Assembly (NCBI GenBank): GCA_019828595.1
Contig: JAHQRK010000004.1
Location: 1,798,001 to 1,862,000 of the forward strand
DNA: 64,000 nt
From: Aphanomyces cochlioides
Taxonomy: Eukaryota > Oomycota > Saprolegniomycetes > Saprolegniales > Verrucalvaceae
Direction of reading: 5' to 3'
A program made the position numbers and the translations under genes. Each line of letters starts with the position of its first letter. Within the stretch, counting starts at the first letter, position 1. The notes under the pieces were generated by a model that saw nothing but the letters and a program-made list of their open reading frames with translations, was not told the DNA's origin and made no database searches. Below, in pieces: positions 30,717-42,092 of this stretch.

Positions 30717-32932
30717 ATGGAGGCGAAACGAGATGGCCACGGACTCTCCAAGCACCAGTGGCTTGCGAACGAACAGGCCATCTCGGCTATCACTCCCAAG
30801 GACGATGACGACGTCGTTCTGCTGTCATTCGGCTCATTCTGACGTCAGACTTAGGATGACTCGCTCGAAACCAATGAGCTCGAGCAAGTCTACGACCTCT
30901 TTCGCTTCTACGACTCGTCTCTCCACGGCGACAAGTATGAACTATCGCCAGCAGCTTGCTTGACAAACAACATAGACTTCCATCCATCAACTTGCCGCGA
31001 TTCATCGAGATTCTCAAAGACGGTCATATTCTCTCGAGCACGTTTACCGCCCAGCAAGTCAGCGCGGCATTGAATTCATCTCATATATTGGAGACCAGGC
31101 GGAAGAAGTGTTTGCCGCGGCTGTGCTTGGCAAACTGCGGACGTACTTGGACTCTGGTAAGTCACGAGCCGACGATATTTGTGTCTCAACGAAAGGTAGA
31201 TGGAACCCCAGCGCTCTCTTTCAAGCTTTTTTGTGGGGCGTTGATGCAATGCGCGACAATCAAAGCAAGAAATCCATTGCGTGCAAGAGCTAATCGTTGA
31301 TTTAGTTTCCAACGATCTCTCCTGGTGCAGCCCTGCGTAAACTAGTGCGCCGACATTTGTTCTCGCTCATGAACGAAGTCGTGCCCGTGAGTGAGCAGCT
31401 CGCGCCGAGGAAAAGCGTAGCTGGGGCAATCAATGACAATTATTGGCACCCCCTCGAGGCGCAATGCGAAGTGAGACTTCAAAGGAGGAGGTTGCGTCAC
31501 ACCAAACTTTATGAAAACTCACGGGGGAACTCGCCATAGAGTATCCCAAGTTGCATATGACAAAGTCGTGCGCCATATTTTCCCCCCGATGGAGCAACCC
31601 GCTCCACTTGACGCAGGTACGCCGCCATCGTGTCGAGCGCAAACTGACAGCGTGACCCCTTGTAGCTATCACGCCTGAAATCCGAGAGTTTTTCAGCGAG
31701 GCGCATCTTGTGCTCATCGTGGATCGCTTTCACACATTTGACCACACTGACAGTGGACGAATCGGCAAGGACGAATGCTTTGTCTTCTTCCACGGCTTGG
31801 CAGATGCACTGCGCTTGGAAAGTCCTCGTCATTTGGCAGGGCAAGTTGAGGGCGAGGACATTTCATTAGCACAAATATTCCGCGTGCTCATGGCTTCCAC
31901 GGAGGCTGCTAGCCCTCAATTTCAAAGACAGACGCACCACGCCTTCCCTGATCACCCCAGCACTGACGACGAGGTGGAGAAGAAAGACGCTCTCCTTGCG
32001 CTCTCCCACGACTGTCCTCCAGATGACTGGGAGCCTGATGTAAGCCGACTTGTGGTCTCTTTCAGCCTCAAACTCTGCTGTAGGATGCCATGTCCACCAC
32101 GTCTCCAGTGAAGACTTCTACTGTGGATGGCAGTGCGAACAATACCAAGCATATTACCATCACCAACAAAATGACGAAAACGTCGAAACGACAAAGCACA
32201 CGCGACGCCGTCCTGCCTCGAGTTGTCATGATTGACAGCCGCCAGAGTGTCAAGAAATACTGGGAAGGAACCGTGTGCTTGACCGGCTTGGCTGAGACGA
32301 CGGGATTGTTTCAAAAGTACTCTCGACAAAGTTGACACTTGATGAGATTGGATAGGGGCGAGAAACGCGTGTTGAGTGAGAGCATGACGAAAATGAACAG
32401 CGACACCGCTTCCTCGCTCATGAAATTACGCGTCAAGTACAAGCTGGCGGAAGGATACGTCGTGGCAGAAGGCAAGAAATATGTAGCCGATGTCGTCGCC
32501 GCCGACGCGCCAAATACAAAAAGCAAACAAACAAAAAAGCTTCCCCCGAAGAAGCTCAGTCTCGACAGAGGCAGCACGATTGTGCGACCCATGCCGCAAT
32601 TGCCGCTCTACAGTCCCAACCAACATCAGCCACTGTACAAGAAGCGTGAATATCAACTCCCGACAAACTTGAAAGCCCTCGTGGTGGATAGTAAGGTTCC
32701 TCTCGGGTGTAAACATTCGTCTCACTGAAAGCTCGGTAGAACTTGTCCTGGGTGCACGAAACATTTCCTCGCCTTCACGCAGATGACAACCGAGTAAATC
32801 GAGTGCTGTAGCGATTTTCATTCTGACAACCTGCTCTAGAGATGGCGCACGGAGCACATTCAAGCGGAGGAGTACGTGAAGAGCATGGCTGCAAACAAAT
32901 TGTTACCCCAACTCCATAAAGCAAACCGATGA
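30717..32932 (+). CDS. EF-hand-containing protein, many exons
   Basis: About a dozen exons from ATG at 30717 (MEAKRDGHGLSKHQWLANEQ) to TGA at 32932 join in one frame; introns are mostly 40-50 nt. Early exons form EF-hand-like helices (LEQVYDLFRFYDSS, INLPRFIEILKDG). A clear calcium loop DHTDSGRIGKDE follows near 31739-31775 with flanking helices (LVLIVDRFHTF and CFVFFHGLADAL). The C-terminal half is Lys/Ser/Thr-rich and lacks known domains. The join around 32692-32745 is uncertain: the frame after it (NLSWVHETFPRLHADDNR) needs a weak donor. The role is likely calcium-dependent regulation; there is no enzyme motif. Confidence 0.65.
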
Positions 32933-33092
32933 TTTATCCTCATCTTGTCATTACTCGGCGCCTTGCAACGCCGAACTCAGGGCCACCAGCGACCAGTGCG
33001 AAAGAATGCAAGGACACGAGTTTCAAATCAAGGAAGACGTTGCGACTTGACATGGAAAACAGTGGGGGGGGAACACTGCTGTGCTTATAAGT

Positions 33093-34903
33093 CTAAAGAG
33101 CAAGTCGAATTCGATCACTGAGCTTGAGCGCTGCCAATCCAAACGTGATGGTCATCGCAAGACCAAGCGATGTACCCATCCAGGACGACGCATCACGCGC
33201 TGGAGCGCTTGGCTTGACACTTGCTACGTTTCGAATGCTTGCTCGAGAGCTTAGATAGTGCAAAACGTCGTTTGTCGTCGCATTTTCGTTGCGGAAGCCC
33301 ACGTAGCCATCGGGGCGGATTATAAATACACACCGGTTGTGCACGCCATGCAAGGCGTGATTCTCCACGTCAGATGACGAGATGACTGCAAATCCAGTCA
33401 CAGCCCCTTGGCTTTCAAGTACGATAGTCTGACCAAACGCGTTGAGATCTCATAGAGTTGTGGGCTTTGTTGCCTGCAAGCCTTGAAAGAGAACCAACTT
33501 AAAGCCTGGAGTTGAGTCGAAGAGAGTCGACGCGTGCCCTGTCAAGCGAGGAGCTTGCTGGCCTGCAACCACTTTAGACAGTGAGAGCCCCATCCATGCT
33601 TGCAATGAGCTTAGCCAGTCCGACTGTGGAGGTTCAGTCAAGGCGCTACTTTGGTAATTGATGTCGAAGGCGCCGACTGTTGCGGCAAACTTTTCAACGA
33701 TGGGAGCTCTCCGAGTCCAGCACCAGATGACTGTATTCCGAACGAGATGCTTGAGCAATCCTCGCGAGTGGAATGCCGCTTGAGATCTGGCCAAGAATGC
33801 CAATGTCTTGGCTCCTAACGCCCGCCGCTCGATGTCGTACGTCGCCAAGAGCGACTCGTCTGCATTGCCAGACACAACAAACGCTATCTTCCAGCCAAGA
33901 TTCACAGCATCTTGGATTCCAGCATTCATGCCTTGGCCCAGCAGCGGCGTGTGGCATCGCGCAGAGTCGCCAGCAAGGAAAACGCGCAGGTTCTTGTCGG
34001 CGTATGCCGCGGTATGTCGATGGTTGACTCGAAAATGGGATTGCCACCGAATGGACTCGAGTTCCATGGACTTGATACGCTTGGAAAGGAGTTGCTGGAG
34101 CTCTTCATGGGTTAACATCCGCTGCAAGGGCTGTCCATGGTGGTTTTCTTCGCCTGCGACTTGAAACAGGCCGTCTTGGTCGGGAGTAAGATCCACCGCT
34201 GCAAAGTAAGTCGCGTCTGGCATCGGCATGACCATGCTGGCGCCGTCAAAACCAAGACATTGGCGCAGTTCGTCGTTGGCCATGGGCAGTGGCGTCTTGG
34301 GTTTGAAGTGAGCGCACACAAACGACATCGGCAAGACTTCTCCATCAAACGAACAACCCATGAGCTTTCGAACGATGGAGCTGCCGCCGTCGCAGCCGAC
34401 GATATATTTCACAACGAGCTCCGACGATGTTGTCTGTCCATCCTTGGCTTCGACAATCGTGGCGCGGATCATGCCGTTGGGCTCATATGTGTACCCGAGT
34501 AGCTCCGTTTGCCATTGAATGGCTACGTGCTGCTTGGCCACGTGGCGGTGCAAGACTTCCTCGGTGCGCCACTCCTCGACCAAGACGCCGTATTGGTATC
34601 GAGAGCGGAAGGCCCGCCCGACTGCCACCGTGGACAGACTATGTATCGGCGTCTCAAACGAAATTCGCCGCACGTATTCGCATTTGGCGAGGAGATCGTC
34701 GACAACACCGTCGTACATGGCCAAGAGCTCCAACGTGCGCGGTCAGATGAGGGTCGCCTTGGTGTGGCCCGATGGTCCGTTCAACCTATCGATGACGACA
34801 ATATTCGACAGACCTTGTCGACGCAGCTCAGACGCGAGCGTGAGCCCTGTCGGGCCTGCTCCTACGACCAAGACGTCGATCGTCGACATTGCTTGCACCA
34901 TCT
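33093..34903 (-). pseudogene. FAD-dependent (PHBH/phenol hydroxylase-type) monooxygenase with two in-frame TGA codons
   Basis: One reading frame runs from ATG at 34903 (or 34891, MSTIDVLVVGAGPTG) to TAG at 33093 without indels. It shows the FAD GxGxxG fingerprint, the mid DG motif (IVGCDGGSSIVRK), the GD motif (FLAGDSARCHTPLLGQGMNAG) and a thioredoxin-like C-terminal domain ending with VFIIRPDGYVGFRNE. A hydrophobic helix near the C-terminus suggests a membrane anchor. Two codons break the frame: TGA at 34743-34745, between K-A-T-L-I and PRTLELL, and TGA at 33450-33452, between PTTL and DLNAFGQ. No intron removes either. Homologous enzymes hydroxylate aromatic rings using NAD(P)H and O2. It is either a young pseudogene or read-through, or a sequencing artefact. 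Confidence 0.72.
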
Positions 34904-35210
34904 TGCTCTTGGATCAAGATTCGCTTGTGACAATGGGGACAGAGTCATGGAAATCCAGTCCGTGCGTACAGTATTCTGCAGTCTTCGACCTCAATGGGTG
35001 GCACTTGGCACTTCCACCACTGAACGAGCTTGTCCACTGGATGCGGTGGCGTCTTACAGTCTTCTGTGCTTGCGTGCTCGTCAAGCAGTCACTAGAGGCC
35101 ACGAGGAGCCCTGTCTTTCGAGCGCAACGGCGTCATTGGCATACACCATGAACACTCTCGGTTACGAGTGAAACCGCTGTCCTGCCAACCTCGCGAAAAC
35201 TCCCCGAGCG

Positions 35211-37178
35211 ATGTTCGCCTCCACGACTGCTGCGGTGGATGAAAACGACTCGAGGGACGGACCAAAGCTGACAGAGCGGGCCTTGGTTTTGTCCCGAGTG
35301 TTGGAGCGCCAGACGCGCAAGCACTCGATATCACGACGAGTGAGCTCCCTTCCAGCGATATCCAAACTTGTCCCGACGACATTGCACAAAGCTGCTTTTG
35401 TCCTTCCAGTACTCGAGTCTTCATCGATTCAACCGCTGCCGGCCCCCGTCGTGCAGCTCAAGCGGAGATCTCGCCTCCATGGTTTTTGGGCTCTGCGTCG
35501 TCGCTTGTTTCTCCTCTTCCACGACGCGACCTCCTCGTATGAGGTACATATCAGCATGATTCGACAACTCTGACCTCTGTGCCAGGCGCGATGCGTGTCA
35601 ATCTTTCTCCTCTTTGCCGTCGCCGTCTCAATCATCGTCTACATCATTCAAACCCAACCCGACCTCGATCCCGACTTTCGGACCGCTCTGCAGACAATTG
35701 AGGTACACTACACCTCTCGACAACTTTCACAAAGCGACTGAGACTAGCTCGGGTGTATTTATCTCTTCTCTGTTGACTTTGCCGTGCGATTTGTTTGTAC
35801 CTCCGACTACAAGGCTTTCCTTCACGGTAGACCCCTCTCCATCCTCCTTGATTCCATGGCCTCACATGCTGCTCCAGATCCGTTCAATTGGATCGACTTC
35901 ACCTCGGTCTTGCCGCACTATCTCGAAGTTCTCGTCGATTCAGTGAGTGGCGCGACTGCTTCTGTAGTGCCAATTCCGTCGTCACTGTAGAGACTGAAAG
36001 GCAGCACATCTCTCAGCGCCATACGAACGCTGAGGCTGCTGCGAGTCGCTCGCATCTTGAAGTTATCGCGCTACACGTCGTCGCTCCATATATTTCTTCG
36101 GGTACGACAGTCCTTCATCTCATCAAACTTGATTTCTCACGCGTAGTCACTCACGCTGAGCGCCACGCCGCTCTTCATGCTAGTCTTCCTCATGGGCATC
36201 GCTACAGTATGTCGTCCTGTTGCTCTGTATGAGCTTAGCTTGGCTGTAGATTGTCTTTTCGAGTGCACTCTACTTTGTTGAGCTGACAGACCCGCTGCCC
36301 AACTTCACTCCGATGACCATGTGCCGCAATCCAACCTTCTCCAAGACATGCCATCCAAATGTCAACCCGTCCGACGATTGCTGCGACGTGAATCCATTCA
36401 ACAGGTCCAACTGATCGATTGCAAAGAGTCTTATCCCCATGGATAGCATTCCTGCCACGTTTTGGTGGTGCGTGGTGTCGATGACCACGGTGGGCTACGG
36501 CGACGAAGTTCCAGTGACGCCAGCAGGGAAAGCCATCGCTTCGCTCGCGATGATTGCCGGCATGCTCATTCTTTCACTCCCCATCAGTGTCATTGGAGCC
36601 AACTTTCAGCGCGTGATGAAGGAATTCACAAAGCAAGCCCTCAAGGAAAACATCGACTCGGTGGCGAATTTGGATGTCCTCCGACGGTGAGATAGCTGCG
36701 CTTCGACATGCTCATGGTGTTGTTGGTGCAGAGCGGAGATGGTCGAAGTCCTGCGGGCGTTTGAAGTCGTCGGCGAGAATATCGACATTGACCCAGACGA
36801 GCTCATTGCGCTGTACGATCTCAACCATTCCGGTGCACTGGAAGACGACGAGCTGGTTGAAATTGCCGCAACTACATGTCCATTGACTTCATCTAGGCAA
36901 ACTTTCGTAACGACCTCGCAGATCTCCAAAGCGCCATTCGTAACCATCAAGCCCATATCTTGAGCCCCGCCCAGGAGCTTCGCGTGAAGAAGCTCTCGTT
37001 TGGAGGCAGCTTTGGCCGAGGGACAAAGTTCGATACAGCAGCTGAACATGCCGAGTTAATCGAGCAAATGATCGAGACGCGGCTTCTGGAATCGGAAGTG
37101 CGCATGGAAGCCAAAATCACCGTTCTCAACAAAGCTCTCCTTCGTCTGCAAGCGCAGCTCGAGTTGCTGGGAGACTAG
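35211..37178 (+). CDS. Voltage-gated K+ channel (Kv) with EF-hand and C-terminal coiled coil, copy 1
   Basis: About ten exons from ATG at 35211 to TAG at 37178 join in frame. A basic, disordered N-terminus lacks a T1 domain. Helix S1 is [20 protein letters not shown]3 carries [16 protein letters not shown]4 is the regular voltage sensor [18 protein letters not shown]. The pore is [20 protein letters not shown] with the K+ signature TVGYGD, and S6 has the PIS hinge ([13 protein letters not shown]). The cytosolic tail contains an EF-hand-like loop ([12 protein letters not shown]) and a final heptad-rich helix likely to tetramerise. It is a plasma-membrane, depolarisation-activated K+ channel, perhaps calcium-modulated. 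A paralogue lies at 44179. Confidence 0.92.
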
Positions 37179-37446
37179 AGCACCCAACAAGCTCGACCAG
37201 TCACCATATTTATCACGCGTTCACGCAAATCAACACGTCCAGAGCCGAGCTCAAGCGACTCCAGAGTCCACCAGATGACAGTTCCGTTCTCCTTGCGAGA
37301 ATTGCAGAGCCCGCAATGCCTAATGAATAGCAAACGAGATAACTCTTGCCAACATGAGCTTTACACTGGTGTAACTTTGTCCGTCGCAATGTATAAATCG
37401 AAAGCTCAACGATTCAATACGCAGGGCACAGAATGCACGTTTGATT

Positions 37447-38375
37447 TCAATCATTACCATTGCAAGAACAGACGCATTGGCCTTGACACAAGCAAAAATG
37501 ACATCGAGCTAAGACCGCCACGCCGTACGTAGTCTTCCAATGCGGTGGCCATCTATATAAACAAGTCAATCCAACAATTTCGTCGAGAGAACACTCACGT
37601 CGCTTCCACGGATGGACGAGAGCACATGCGAAGGTACCACATGGCTAAGCGAGGATACAATCCATCCAGTTGGAGGCCACACCGAACAGCATAAGCGATG
37701 TTGGTGAAGACGACAATGTCACATAGACACACGTCGTTGCCCACAAGGAATTGTCGGTTGTCCAGGTACATCTCCCAAAGTTTGAGTTCCGCTTCGAGGA
37801 CATTCCACTTGGCTTGGATGATCTCCGTGTTGGTCTTGATATTCTTTTTCGCATTGGCTTGGGCACGACGAAGGTAGACCACCATTTCACCTACCGTCGA
37901 GAGGATTTCGTTCGCTTCGCGGAGGCGCGTTTCTGCAATTGCAAAGGCTTTTGGGTCTGTCGGCATCAGTGGATTGGGATAAAACCTTTCTAAATACGCC
38001 AATATGGCATCGCATTCATAGAGGACAACACCGGCCGATCCGTCAACAAACACTGGTACGCGCATACGAGGGTTCAACTGACGGAATGCCGCCGACTTGA
38101 GGATCCCACTTGAGAAGCTTACACATACACTGCGATACTGGATTTGTTTCTCCTCAAGCACGATCAGGACTCTCCAAGCTACATGGCGCAATGTGTTGGT
38201 CGTAACATATCAACTTCGCCGTACCTTGCGGCGATCCCGAGCCCCAGTAGAGCACACGCTCCCCTGGCTTAGCAAACGACTGAATAAGCTCTTCTTCTGT
38301 GCAGATAGCAAACGCAGCATCCTGGAACGGTCCGTCCGTCGGCATGTCGGCCTTCTTCTCTTGGGTCGCCTCCAT
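37447..38375 (-). CDS. Glutathione S-transferase family protein
   Basis: Three exons join in frame. ATG at 38375 (MEATQEKKADMP) gives an N-terminal extension of about 35 residues. Then come the thioredoxin-like GST fold (VLYWGSGSPQ, AWRVLIVLEEKQIQYRSV; the Ser of GSP is the likely glutathione-activating residue), a RVPVFVDGS cis-Pro loop and the ECDAILAYLERFYP motif. An all-helical C-domain follows, including FLVGNDVCLCDIVVFTNIAYA and RPSVEATWPPHW. A third short exon after a 5'-GTGAGT donor near 37599 extends the end to TGA at 37447. GSTs conjugate or isomerise electrophiles with glutathione in the cytosol. The last Cys-rich residues encoded by exon 3 are unusual. Confidence 0.85.
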
Positions 38376-39043
38376 TCTTTGAAATTCACCAAATGACACA
38401 TGCACGTGGGTTTCGCAATTTACATGAGCAAATGTGATCTGTATACTTTATTCAAATGAAATAGTAAGTACGCACTTGCGAATCGCTTTGGCGAGAAACC
38501 CTGCCACGCGCTGTCCGGCACGGCGCCAGGCGCGCAGCCCTGACGTCTACAAAGTGCTTTTATGATAGTAACCATTGGGTGGACAATTGGGGCTGCCCTG
38601 TATGTCTCTCAGTGTTGAGGTACGATCACTACTTACAGTTAGAACGTAACAACACATAGAAGTTGTTGCGACCTCCTGCACGCTCTGTCATCGGTAATGA
38701 AGCTCAGTCCAGTGCATAACCGCGTTCAAAACTCTATCCATTGCTCGTACAACAAAGTCATGAGCGATTCCCGTGGCTGTGTCTCCGCCACGATTCCAGC
38801 TCGTCATCATGCTTTCTCCTTGGTGAAAATACCAAAGAAATTCAAGAATAAAAATGATTGGCTAAAATAAGTCCAAAATAGTAAAATAAAGATTATCAAT
38901 TAGTTGAAGTAATTCAAAATTACATATTTTAGCCAATGAAAATTATTTTTGAATTGATTTTGACCAATAGGATGACCTGTTTTGTATCCAATGGCCTTGT
39001 GGTATTGACAAGTTGCAGAGCGCCAACAACGACACCAAACCTC
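38376..39043. other. Intergenic, shared promoter region of GST and release-factor genes
   Basis: About 670 bp between divergent genes, AT-rich around 38850-38960 with ATTGGCTAAAATA-like words. No gene seen. Confidence 0.4.
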
Positions 39044-40504
39044 ATGCTCGTGTCTTCGTTGCGTCGTGCCGTTCTAGGAGCTGCCCGGCGTGCGGTGCCT
39101 CTTCAGGTCACAACTAGACGCCATTTTGCATTGCATAGCTCTATCCTTGATCGAATGGCTCTACTGTCTGACCGGTACAAGCTGCTCTCGGATGAACTCA
39201 GCAGGTATCATGTCTCTCGTGCGTCGTTTGTGTTAAAAACTTTGTAGCAACGATGGTAGCATTCCACCTTCAAAGCTGGCCAAGATGTCTATCGAAATGG
39301 CTGAGATGGAGCCTGCTATCGATGCCATCAAAGAGCTAGAAGGTCGACAGGATGCTATTGCAGAACTTGACGAGGTTTGTGAAGTGGTCACCAGTGCCTG
39401 TCACAATTTTTGCCAGGTCATTCAAGAAACACAAGGCGACGACGCTGACTCGAAGGAGCTCCGTGAAATGGCCACCGCGGAGAAGTTCGAGCTCTTGCAT
39501 GGTCTTGATGATCTTGAGAAACAAATTACAGTACGACGAGTGACTTGATGATCGTACTCAGCTCGGATTCCAGCGACTCATGCTTCCAAAAGACCAAGAC
39601 GATGACAAGAGCGCAGTCTTGGAAATCCGTGCCGGTACTGGTGGCGACGAAGCATCGTTGTTTGCTGCCGATGTCTTTCGCATGTACCAAAAATATGCCG
39701 CCCTCCAAGGCTGGCAATTCGAAATCCTAAGCATGAGCGAGACAGACATGGGTGGATGCAAGGAAGTCTCTGTCTCGATCACGGTAATCAAGAGCGCAAC
39801 TCGCCATGATCTAATCGATGCAGGGCCGAGGCGTCTACGGTCGCATGAAGTTTGAAAGTGGCACGCATCGAGTCCAGCGAGTTCCTGTGAACGACACCCG
39901 AGTTCACACCAGTGCAATCACGATTGCTGTCCTGCCCGAAGTAGATGAAGTACGTCCACCATGTTGCGGGGTTGTCCCCTAAAAGAGTTTGTAGGTTGAG
40001 ATGAAGACGAATTTTCAGCCCAAAGACATTCGTGTTGATGTATACCGAGCCAGTGGTGCCGGCGGACAGCACGTCAATACAACTGAGAGTGCTGTGCGCA
40101 TTACGCACTTGCCAACAGGAACAGTCGTTGCCGTCCAGGTAAACAATGCATTCAAAGAAGCTCATGGAATTAATTTGTGGACGTAGGACGAACGCAGCCA
40201 GCATCAAAACAAAGCCAAAGCGATGAAGATCCTCTGTGCTCGCGTCTACGATGCCGAGCGACGCGCTGCAATGAAAAGTCGGGACGACATGCGAAATTCC
40301 ATCACGGGCAGCGGCGACCGATCCGAGCGTGTCCGGACGTACAATTATCCACAGAGCCGCATCAGCGACCATCGTGTGGAAGGTTTGTCGAGCTTTGGCA
40401 TGGACCGCATGATGGAAGGCGAACTTCTCGATGAGATTATCGACGCCCTCGTGCTAAAAGACCAAAACAACAAACTCCAGCAGATGAATTCTAATTTGGA
40501 ATAG
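39044..40504 (+). CDS. Mitochondrial-type peptide chain release factor 1
   Basis: Exons from ATG at 39044 to TAG at 40504. The start [19 protein letters not shown] is Arg/Ala-rich, a likely mitochondrial presequence. The rest follows bacterial RF1: [53 protein letters not shown], then the catalytic [12 protein letters not shown] (GGQ at about 40061-40069) and [16 protein letters not shown] with [19 protein letters not shown] releases the nascent chain at stop codons by peptidyl-tRNA hydrolysis. The codon-reading loop is unusual: [12 protein letters not shown] has two residues fewer than E. coli RF1 and lacks the PxT triplet. One in-frame 45-nt intron (about 39376-39420) and a 43-nt intron (39531-39572) are inferred by comparison with E. 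coli. Confidence 0.88.
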
Positions 40505-40514
40505 ACGACTACTA

Positions 40515-41576
40515 CTATTGTGACTTTGCACGTGCGTACAAATTCAATTGCAACTCTTTCGTCATGCCAGTGCATCCACGCCAGAGCGACTCGAGAACAA
40601 GCTCGCCGTCTCCAGTGAACGCTTCGACGAGCTTGTCAACATCTTCGGGTTTGTTGAGCATTCCATACCAATGTCCCTCTGGTCGACTTCGTGAAAATAA
40701 CCACGAGGGGCAATTCTACCTGGATAGACGATGCAATTGCCAGCAAATCGGTGTCCGCCATAATGGCTGCTGGCGTAGATCGTCCAGTCTTGAGGCGTCT
40801 TTGTCTATGCAAGTGTCAACTCTTCACAAGAAAGAAGGCAGTACTTGAAGCCACTCAATGAGTTTCGGTCCTGCGCAAGCGCATCGATAGTCTCTGCATT
40901 CAAAATGAGACTTTGGTCATGGAGCATTAATCTACCGATTGGCATGGGCACAAACAAATGCATGATGGCCTGTGAGTTCGGTCACGCTAAGCCTACAATT
41001 GATTGAGAGAGATCCAAGAGTCTGTCGTTCTACTTTGTTTCAAGCGCGGCGATATCGACTGATTCAGCCAGAAGATGCTTGGTCAGGAATTCGACTATGA
41101 GTCCATAAAGGTTCCAACGCGTGAAATGACGTACTGTCGCCCTCGCGCACGTTGGAAACGCGAATGTTTTCAGGAAAGACGACAACTTCGTGCGTGTCTT
41201 GCGACGACAAAGAGAGTTGGGCATTGGTTGGATAGGCAGCAGCAATCCCAAGTGGTTTCGGGTCGGTGGCTTCATTAAAGGATTCAATGGCCTACACGCC
41301 ATCATGACAACCGATTGCAACGTCGGTCCTTACTCGCGCATATTGACTCAACACATGGTCGGACATCTCGAGTTTCTTTGGCCAAGCTTCGGCATTGCCT
41401 TGAGCATCCATGACGATCACATGGCGGCGGAAATACTACAACATCGACAAGGTCATTGGCGTTGGGACGTCAAAAAGAGAACGCACCGGCACACTGGCGG
41501 CCATTGACATGTGCCGCTCAAGAGAGCGGGAAGCAAGCAATGCTTGACGGGATGTCCTGGAGAGGCGTGGCAACAT
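40515..41576 (-). CDS. Sucrase/ferredoxin-like (thioredoxin-like [2Fe-2S]) protein, likely mitochondrial
   Basis: About eight small exons join from ATG at 41576 to TAG at 40515 (roughly 280-290 residues). The N-terminus MLPRLSRTSRQALLASRSL looks like a mitochondrial presequence. The body follows the sucrase/ferredoxin-like family: HVIVMDAQGNAEAWPKKLE, then VVVFPENIRV, TGHHAFVCAHANRDYRCACAGPKL with the conserved Cys pattern, SHYGGHRFAGN with the family's His-x-GGH motif, and HWYGMLNKPEDV. Yeast relatives (Aim32 and others) bind a [2Fe-2S] cluster using Cys and His. The splice joins around 41100-41200 are inferred from frame and family fit. It is tail-to-tail with the release factor gene, only 10 bp apart. 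Confidence 0.75.
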
Positions 41577-42092
41577 TTTCAAAAGAGATTTTGCTTGGCG
41601 ACACCTTGGCACTCAAGCTTTCGCGGTTGTCATTGATTACTCGGCACGCTAACTTTGGTGAGATTGGTCTATTTTAATCCAATCGCTCGTCGTCGAGACT
41701 TCGAGAGCATCCGCACCCGCCATGTGGCCATGACGAGCGGAAATGTCTGCTGTGTCCGTCGAGTAGGTCTGGATTTAAGTCCCGCAGTTGAGAAGCGCAC
41801 GTTAAAGTTCACGGCCGACTTGACGCCCAGGCGGGTCAAAGTGCACTTTGCACCAAGTGATCGATGGAAAAAAGCGTTTGCAGCTCTGACGGCTGTCGAA
41901 TTGAATCTTGACTTGCGCCGTGAGTTAGCAAGAATCTTCGACCTTTCTCTCTATCTCTCGACGTCGTCACGCTCTGAATCGAGGGCCAAAGAGGCTGAGT
42001 GGGCTGTGAAGGTGATAATGTTGTTATTCGCAGTTCAGATTGGCTGGTCGACGAACGGACGACATAACGAACAGACGAACGACCGTTCACGC
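41577..42092. other. Upstream region of the Tudor gene; possible extra coding exon
   Basis: The frame of the Tudor gene stays open upstream for about 145 codons, from 41655 to 42092. This could encode an N-terminal extension starting at an ATG near 41730 (MTSGNVCCVRRVG). The text has no recognised domain and shifts abruptly in character near 42000, so I treat it as 5' region. It also contains the promoter of the minus-strand gene at 41576. Confidence 0.3.

Noticed and set aside
33093..34903. Selenocysteine or reassigned TGA in the FAD monooxygenase
   Set aside because: Neither site matches a known selenoprotein position in this family, no SECIS-like element was evident, and other genes here stop at TGA.
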